A stretch of 49,877 nucleotides of DNA from assembly GCA_002340325.1 (NCBI GenBank), contig DDLV01000015.1, positions 1-49,877 on the forward strand, written 5' to 3'. Position 1 is the first letter of the stretch, and every line of letters begins with the position of its first letter. The translations under genes and the position numbers were made by a program. Shown here in pieces: positions 44,520 to 49,877 of this stretch. The notes beneath the pieces were generated by a model. That model was not told the DNA's origin, ran no database searches, and was given only the letters and a program-made list of their open reading frames with translations. The stretch is from Glaciecola sp. UBA2563 (GTDB lineage: Bacteria; Pseudomonadota; Gammaproteobacteria; Enterobacterales; Alteromonadaceae).

Positions 44520-46415
44520 TTAACTTGTTCTTGCAAGTTCAAAACTACAGTTTATGCCTTGCCAGTCATCAGCCGGCTCGCCCCAACTGACAATCGGATC
44601 TCTAGTATTATTACCTTGGAGTGATTGCGACATCATCTGTTGTAACAAGGAACTACTCGACAGCGAACGCGTCCCGCCTTGTTGTAACCAAGCGAAGCTG
44701 GTTTCGTCTGTTGATACCATTGCTTTAAAGGTTTCTCGACCGACCGGAAGATGAAAATTATCAGGTACACCTAGGCGAATTTTAATGTGATCAAAGCCAC
44801 ATTTTAATGTCAAACCTGCTTTTATCTTCTCACTATTGTGCCCCGGTGGGTAAAACAGTGAAACTTTGCCGGTTAACCCGATATCCAGAACGCTGACAAA
44901 TAAATCACGGTCATCATTATTGATGACTTCAAAGGCAATCCGATCACCATGAATAAACCTAGTATTGCCATCAACCTTTTCCCAACTAACGCCGCCATCT
45001 GTTGAACGATGCAAGACAAAGGCTACATTCAATGTGCTCTGCGGATTGGTAAGTGCGAAAACATTTTGCGCGCGCGCCTTGGTCTCAAGATTATCGATGA
45101 GCCTGCTATGATCATCAGAAGATATCAAGGCTTGAAACGGGATCATAGGATGTTCATCGCGCGAAAGTGCCGTCCAACCTGTGTCGGCGTGATGCAAGGT
45201 GGCATCTGCAGTTAGCGTATCTGAAGCAATCGTTAATAAATTCGAATTTTCAATGCGGCTTGTTAAATCGGGAGCAGTATCTTGCGGTGCATCCTCGATA
45301 CTGACAGAGAACTTAGGTACTGTCACCGGCGTACTAACCATCAAACATCGTGCGCCTGAAGACAGTTTCACGTCTTTAGGCTCGACAGCGAGCTCAGATG
45401 TCATTGCGTTTACAGTCGTTACCGTTGCGGTAGCAAGCGGGGTCAACCCGTCTGTATCGTTCGTTCCTGGCGGGAAAACCGACCAAGTACTGCCTACAAC
45501 AACACCGTGCGCCGCGCCACCATCAAACGTGACATCACCATTTTCTGATAGTTGCAGGTTGAAGTACTTTATTGGCTCAACGTGTTCAGAGCCAAATATT
45601 ACTCTGTCTCTGCGACCTTCAATTTGAGGGTGCTGGGTTGGAAACAGGGTAGTAATTTGTTCACTGACGCTTTCGTACAGATCCTGATAGGTGGTCTTTG
45701 GTTTTGCTGCTAACATCGTTTGACTGAGCCAATAGGTTAGGGCACCGTGGCGAAGTTGGTGTCCGTCTTTATGAATAGTGTATTCATTAGCTAATTCGTC
45801 ATCTCTGCACCCGGAAAAAACCACAAGCTTATCGCTACGCTGAAGGAAATTAGACCCGCCCAAATCGCGCGTTTTACTTCGTAGATTTGGAACAAGATTC
45901 ATTTCGTCTGGCGATCTTAAATCAGCGGGAACGCTGCGCGCTTTAGCTGAAGTAAGATCTCGTGTGATAGTCCCAGAATGACAACAATCAAAAACCAATG
46001 TGATGTTGTCCGTTTTTTTGCTAAGCCTTTCAAGCCACTCGCCGATGTCGTCATCTGGAATATCACGGTTGGGCTTTTTCTGTCTGCCACTGTCTGAAGG
46101 CATAATTGTGCTGTCTAAACCGCTGCTTTCTGTGCCATCAGAACACAATTTTTGTGAACCATGACCAGCAAAGTGGAAATAGACGCAATCGTCTTGTTGG
46201 CAAGCATTTACTACCTTCTCCATCGCGCTCATTATGGCTGATTGGGTAGCATCTAAGTCGTAGAGCTCAATGAACTCCTCAGGTTGAAATCCGAATCGCA
46301 GTTGTAGAATTGATTTCATAAGCTTGGCGTCACCAACACAACCACCAAGTTCATATCTAGGGTCTAGCATCGGGTATTTGTTGATGCCAATGAGTAAAGC
46401 ATGATTTCGAGCCAT
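44520..46415 (-). CDS. Caspase-family protease with C-terminal DUF4384-like domain
   Basis: A 631-residue protein. The N-terminal metacaspase-type domain carries HALLIGINKYP, catalytic His85 in HFHFAGHGSQK-like context (FHFAGHG) and Cys145 in VFDCCHSGT. The middle (~280-500) is beta-rich and unassigned. The C-terminal region (~515-590), GDRIAFEVINNDDRDLFVSVLD...KVSLFYPPGHN, resembles DUF4384, often attached to caspases and kinases. No signal peptide was seen, so it is cytoplasmic. AGGAG 7 bases upstream fixes the ATG. It is the first gene of the operon; family knowledge makes it a likely protease needing activation by cleavage or ligand. Confidence 0.88.
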   Translation of the reverse strand: MARNHALLIGINKYPMLDPRYELGGCVGDAKLMKSILQLRFGFQPEEFIELYDLDATQSAIMSAMEKVVNACQQDDCVYFHFAGHGSQKLCSDGTESSGLDSTIMPSDSGRQKKPNRDIPDDDIGEWLERLSKKTDNITLVFDCCHSGTITRDLTSAKARSVPADLRSPDEMNLVPNLRSKTRDLGGSNFLQRSDKLVVFSGCRDDELANEYTIHKDGHQLRHGALTYWLSQTMLAAKPKTTYQDLYESVSEQITTLFPTQHPQIEGRRDRVIFGSEHVEPIKYFNLQLSENGDVTFDGGAAHGVVVGSTWSVFPPGTNDTDGLTPLATATVTTVNAMTSELAVEPKDVKLSSGARCLMVSTPVTVPKFSVSIEDAPQDTAPDLTSRIENSNLLTIASDTLTADATLHHADTGWTALSRDEHPMIPFQALISSDDHSRLIDNLETKARAQNVFALTNPQSTLNVAFVLHRSTDGGVSWEKVDGNTRFIHGDRIAFEVINNDDRDLFVSVLDIGLTGKVSLFYPPGHNSEKIKAGLTLKCGFDHIKIRLGVPDNFHLPVGRETFKAMVSTDETSFAWLQQGGTRSLSSSSLLQQMMSQSLQGNNTRDPIVSWGEPADDWQGINCSFELARTS

Positions 46416-46813
46416 TTAAACACTCCTTCGTTGTGCAAAGCTCAACAGACGTATCTACTCTATTTTCACGCTGGCGACTACATAAATCCAATTGTGGAAG
46501 GGTATAAATTACACCGACAAGATAACCACACTTAGGGCATTTGGTCAGAACGATATTGACTCAACACAGTGTAATTTGCCTGCTGTTTATCGAAAATAGT
46601 ATATATTTCCGTGTTTTACAACACTTTATTGTGGCCAATAATCTATTGCAAGCGCATAGTATAAATTGATTTTACATTTTCGCGTCGTTCTGAAGTTAAG
46701 GGAAAAGCCGCTATGGTATTTTCGCGAATTGCTGTCACAATTCAAAACTAGCGATACTCTTTCTATATGCTGATTACCGTCAACACATAATCAATGATTC
46801 GAGGATAATAACA
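46416..46813. promoter_or_regulatory. Divergent promoter region between the caspase operon and the S9 peptidase
   Basis: These 398 bases contain no gene. An exact 9-bp inverted repeat, AAATTACAC at 46506-46514 and GTGTAATTT at 46569-46577, lies about 90-160 bases from the caspase start and could bind one or two regulator dimers. The sequence is otherwise AT-rich with no clear terminator. Confidence 0.5.
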
Positions 46814-49783
46814 ATGCCAAGTCGCTCTACCTTACTCGTTATGCTTACTGCGATTACATTAGTTTTCACCACTTCACATGCTATTGCATCGAAGAAGCCA
46901 CTGACGTTTGAGGATTTGATGAAATTTCATCAAGTTGAATCTGTCACGACAAGTCATGATGGGTCGTTAGTCGCCTATGTCTTGCAGCCTGATAGAGGCG
47001 ACAGCATTGGCATGATGAAAACATCAAGAGGGAAAGAGATAGTGCGAGTACCACAAGGTGCTTCGCCGGTATTTGCGCCAAATGGTGAATGGGTTGCATT
47101 TGAAGTGCAACCTTCATTTGGAGACAAGCTTGCTGCAGCGAGTGAGCAAAATAAGGACAAAAAAATAAAACTAAGTAGTGGGCTTGCAGTGTTTGATAAA
47201 AATGGCGGTCTTATGCTCACAGCAGATAACGTAAAAACGTATGCGTTCTCCGGTGACGGACAATGGTTAGCGTATCATTTTGAAGAAGACATTAAAGAAG
47301 AAACCGAGCAGACTTCAACTGAAGAAAAAGAAGAGGTAGAAAACACAGCGAAAACAGAAGAAAGCAACGAAAACGAAGAACTTAGTGATAGTAAAGCACC
47401 CTCAAAACAAGCAGTGAAGTCAGGTACGTCACTTGTATTAAGAAGAATGGCGGATGGGCTGGAGCGTCAATTTGAATACGTACATCAATACAGCTTCGAT
47501 AACAGAGGTCAATGGCTGGCACTGGCAACAAGCACAGGAGATGCAGCCGACAAAAACCAACTACTGTTAGTCGATTTATTGAATGACGATACACAAGACA
47601 ATGATTTACTTGCATTAGCCAACCAAGCTCAGTCAGATTCTCCCAATGAAGAGCGGTACGCAACGCAATTAACATGGACACCCCGGTATTCACCGAGTAA
47701 CGTTAATTCGTTAGCATTTCTGTCGACTTTCCTTAATAACGAAAGCGAACCTACAGATGGCAACGTCTATGTTTGGAATAATGAATTTCAACTCACGCCT
47801 TTGGTAGATGTCAATCAAGCTCCAGAAGGGTTTCACTTACCCGTCATGGATAATCCACTCAGCTGGTCGAAAAGCGGACAAAGACTGTTTTTTGGTTTTG
47901 GTGAGAAGAAAGGCTCAGATGGCGATGCAAGCGACGATAATGCATTGGATAAAGAAATCGCTAGTGATGCATCGGACAATGACAATGCAGGTATTTTTGA
48001 CATCAACACTATTTTACAAAATAAAACCCTCGTGCGTTGGCATTGGAATGACGACCGGATAGCAACACAACGCAAAGCAGAAGAAAAGGAAGAAGCCAAA
48101 CGGCGATATCTCGCGAGTGTGAAAGTTGACGATCCTTCGGCGATGATTTTATTGGCGGATAAAATGGTGCGGGAAGTGTCATTGGGAGATAGCGAAAGCG
48201 CCGTGCTGGGGTATGCAGATACGCCTTACTTAAAACGCATGACTTGGGATTGGTTCATTGACGACCTCTATCATATTTCGCTGGAAAGTGGTGAAAGAAC
48301 ACTCATAGCGAAAGCGTTATATCATGCTAATAGCGCAGCGCTTTCGCCAAATGGGCAATTCATCGCGTGGTATGAAGATGAACACTGGCATCTTTGGAAT
48401 AAAACAACCGGTGAAAAACACAATCTTACCAGTCAATTAGCAGCCCCTTTTAGCAATGAAGACCACGATTATCCGTTGCCGGCGGGTGGTTATGGTAGCG
48501 CGCAATGGTTATCTGACAGTCAAGGCGTCATTATCGCTGACAAATTTGATTTATGGCGCTTTCCCGTTGACGGTGGCGAGCCAATTAGACTCACAATAAA
48601 TGGCAGAGAGCAAAGCACTCAATATCGAATCGTTGATATTGACTCAGAACAGCTAGCGGTAAGCAATGGAAATATTCTGGTGCGCGGCTACTCAGCGCGT
48701 GATAAGTATGACGGATTTTATGCGTTTAATACTGAACAGGCTGAATCAAAAGAACTTGAAGTAACGGGTAACCATCGATTTACATTCATCACAAAGGCAG
48801 AATCATCTGATGCGTTGGTTTTCACCCGAGAAAATTACAATGAGTTCCCCGATCTCTGGAGTGCTGAGCTTGACTTGGTTGATGTGGAACTACGAAGAGC
48901 AAAGCTAAAACGCCAACGTAAAATCACCGATGCTAACCCGCAAATTGAAGAATTCGCATGGGGAGACGCTGAACTAGTGCGCTATCGCGATGCTGATGGT
49001 GAACTTACGGATGGCGTGTTGATTAAGCCGGGCAACTACGAAGAAGGAAAACAATATCCCGTTTTAGTCTATTTCTATCGCTTTTTCTCTCAAAGATTGC
49101 ATCAATTCAATGAGCCTGTTGTTAATCATCGCCCGAGTTTTCCGTTATATGCTAGCAACGGCTATGCAGTGTTTTTGCCGGATGTGCGATTTGAAATTGG
49201 TCGTCCAGGTTTTGCAACGACAAAAAGCCTCGTTCCCGGCGTTAAAAAATTAATCGACATGGGCATTGCAGACCCTGATGCTATCGGCTTGCACGGACAC
49301 TCTTGGAGTGGTTACTCGAGTGCTTTTGTGGTCACACAAACGGATATTTTCAAAGCGTTGGTGACCGGTGCACCGGTGTCAAACATGACAAGCGCCTACA
49401 GCGGCATACGCTACGGCAGCGGGTTAGCGCGGCAGTTCCAGTATGAACAAAGCCAAAGCCGAATTGGTGGAAGCCTTTGGGAATATCCGGAGCGTTATAT
49501 TGAAAACTCACCGGTTTTTTTCGCCAATCGCATCAATACGCCGATGTTGATTCAATTCGGTGACGAAGACGAAGCAGTGCCATGGACACAAGGCATTGAG
49601 CTATACCTAGCAATGCGGCGGCTAGAAAAACCAGCGGTATTTTTACAATATGAAGGAGAGCCGCACCACTTAAAGCAATATGCAAATAAGCTAGACTACT
49701 CCATAAAAATGAAAGAGTTTTTTGACCATTTTCTCAAAGGTGAGCAAGCGCCTAAGTGGTGGTCTGAGCAAACCACACACTAA
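46814..49783 (+). CDS. Large S9-family (prolyl oligopeptidase-type) serine peptidase, secreted
   Basis: A 989-residue protein with a signal peptide (SRSTLLVMLTAITLVFTTSHAIA). A beta-propeller-like N-terminal region spans ~30-680, with WD-like repeats (SHDGSLVAYVLQ, GQWLAYHF). The alpha/beta-hydrolase domain has Ser in LHGHSWSGYSS, Asp in QFGDEDEAVPW and His in EGEPHHLKQ. An acidic, low-complexity insert (Glu/Asn/Ser-rich, about residues 160-200) breaks the propeller, and a second Asp/Ser-rich insert lies near 370-395. The family cleaves peptides after Pro or small residues. The length exceeds the usual 650-800 residues. It is divergent from the caspase operon. Confidence 0.9.
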   Translation: MPSRSTLLVMLTAITLVFTTSHAIASKKPLTFEDLMKFHQVESVTTSHDGSLVAYVLQPDRGDSIGMMKTSRGKEIVRVPQGASPVFAPNGEWVAFEVQPSFGDKLAAASEQNKDKKIKLSSGLAVFDKNGGLMLTADNVKTYAFSGDGQWLAYHFEEDIKEETEQTSTEEKEEVENTAKTEESNENEELSDSKAPSKQAVKSGTSLVLRRMADGLERQFEYVHQYSFDNRGQWLALATSTGDAADKNQLLLVDLLNDDTQDNDLLALANQAQSDSPNEERYATQLTWTPRYSPSNVNSLAFLSTFLNNESEPTDGNVYVWNNEFQLTPLVDVNQAPEGFHLPVMDNPLSWSKSGQRLFFGFGEKKGSDGDASDDNALDKEIASDASDNDNAGIFDINTILQNKTLVRWHWNDDRIATQRKAEEKEEAKRRYLASVKVDDPSAMILLADKMVREVSLGDSESAVLGYADTPYLKRMTWDWFIDDLYHISLESGERTLIAKALYHANSAALSPNGQFIAWYEDEHWHLWNKTTGEKHNLTSQLAAPFSNEDHDYPLPAGGYGSAQWLSDSQGVIIADKFDLWRFPVDGGEPIRLTINGREQSTQYRIVDIDSEQLAVSNGNILVRGYSARDKYDGFYAFNTEQAESKELEVTGNHRFTFITKAESSDALVFTRENYNEFPDLWSAELDLVDVELRRAKLKRQRKITDANPQIEEFAWGDAELVRYRDADGELTDGVLIKPGNYEEGKQYPVLVYFYRFFSQRLHQFNEPVVNHRPSFPLYASNGYAVFLPDVRFEIGRPGFATTKSLVPGVKKLIDMGIADPDAIGLHGHSWSGYSSAFVVTQTDIFKALVTGAPVSNMTSAYSGIRYGSGLARQFQYEQSQSRIGGSLWEYPERYIENSPVFFANRINTPMLIQFGDEDEAVPWTQGIELYLAMRRLEKPAVFLQYEGEPHHLKQYANKLDYSIKMKEFFDHFLKGEQAPKWWSEQTTH

Positions 49784-49877
49784 ACACACCTCAATACAGC
49801 GCTTAAGTTCTGCTTAGGTGTTGTTGACATAAACATCGCTCATTTCATTGGAGGCATTAGTAATTTGAAAGTCGCTG

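Noticed and set aside
49784..49877. Possible beginning of a further gene (GGAGG at about 49850, TTG at 49865) and a TTGACA box
   Set aside because: Only four codons are visible before the window ends and no -10 box fits the spacing.
1..49877. CRISPR arrays, tRNA or rRNA genes, integrase or transposase genes
   Set aside because: None could be recognised by eye on either strand; the regular repeats seen are the two palindromes and short motifs described above.

Overview
The window looks like the chromosome of a marine, aerobic, Gram-negative gammaproteobacterium, most likely Alteromonadales (Alteromonas/Glaciecola-like). The grounds are the moderately AT-rich DNA, a proteorhodopsin with a complete retinal pathway, an outer-membrane phospholipase A, a PEP-CTERM-type surface protein, several c-di-GMP proteins and a sigma-54-type promoter. 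No rRNA, tRNA, CRISPR array, transposase or phage gene was seen. The assignment rests on gene content only.

Layout. Positions 1-6.3 kb: an incomplete membrane sensor behind a periplasmic binding protein, a large lipoprotein phosphoesterase, and small envelope proteins. 6.4-8.9 kb: a COG0523/CobW metal-chaperone GTPase, a small membrane protein and a DUF429-type protein. 9.4-16.3 kb: the light-energy island, with proteorhodopsin, crtE, crtI, crtB, crtY and blh on the plus strand and idi converging from the minus strand. Together they convert IPP/DMAPP through GGPP, phytoene, lycopene and beta-carotene to retinal, the chromophore of the pump. A HyaF/HupH-family protein sits directly upstream of idi although no hydrogenase is present. 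17.9-23.1 kb: an S41 peptidase, a ComEA-like protein with a histone-H1-like tail, a PhyH-type dioxygenase, a WbuC-like cupin and an HI0933-type flavoprotein. 23.1-29.5 kb: a GGDEF/EAL protein, a PEP-CTERM protein, a di-haem peroxidase lipoprotein behind a strong sigma-54-type site, and a BLUF blue-light sensor.

29.7-32.0 kb holds a four-gene unit: two DUF1538 membrane proteins, a PII-like protein and a CBS-pair protein. This looks like an ion transporter with its nucleotide-sensing regulators. Next come a CrtO-like acyltransferase, a CoA-transferase gene broken by a frameshift and an in-frame stop, phospholipase A, a PAS-rich hybrid histidine kinase with a neighbouring REC-EAL regulator, and a 2-hydroxyacid dehydrogenase.

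41.1-46.4 kb carries a compact minus-strand operon: caspase-like protease with a DUF4384-like tail, small four-helix membrane protein, and a second caspase fused to an nSTAND ATPase, a transmembrane helix and a TCAF/M60-accessory-like domain. This is the best candidate for a poorly described defence or stress-signalling system. A large S9 peptidase is divergent to it and runs to the end of the window.

Two copies of a ~124-bp imperfect palindrome (21.0 and 35.2 kb) and a REP-like hairpin show that the genome carries dispersed repeats.
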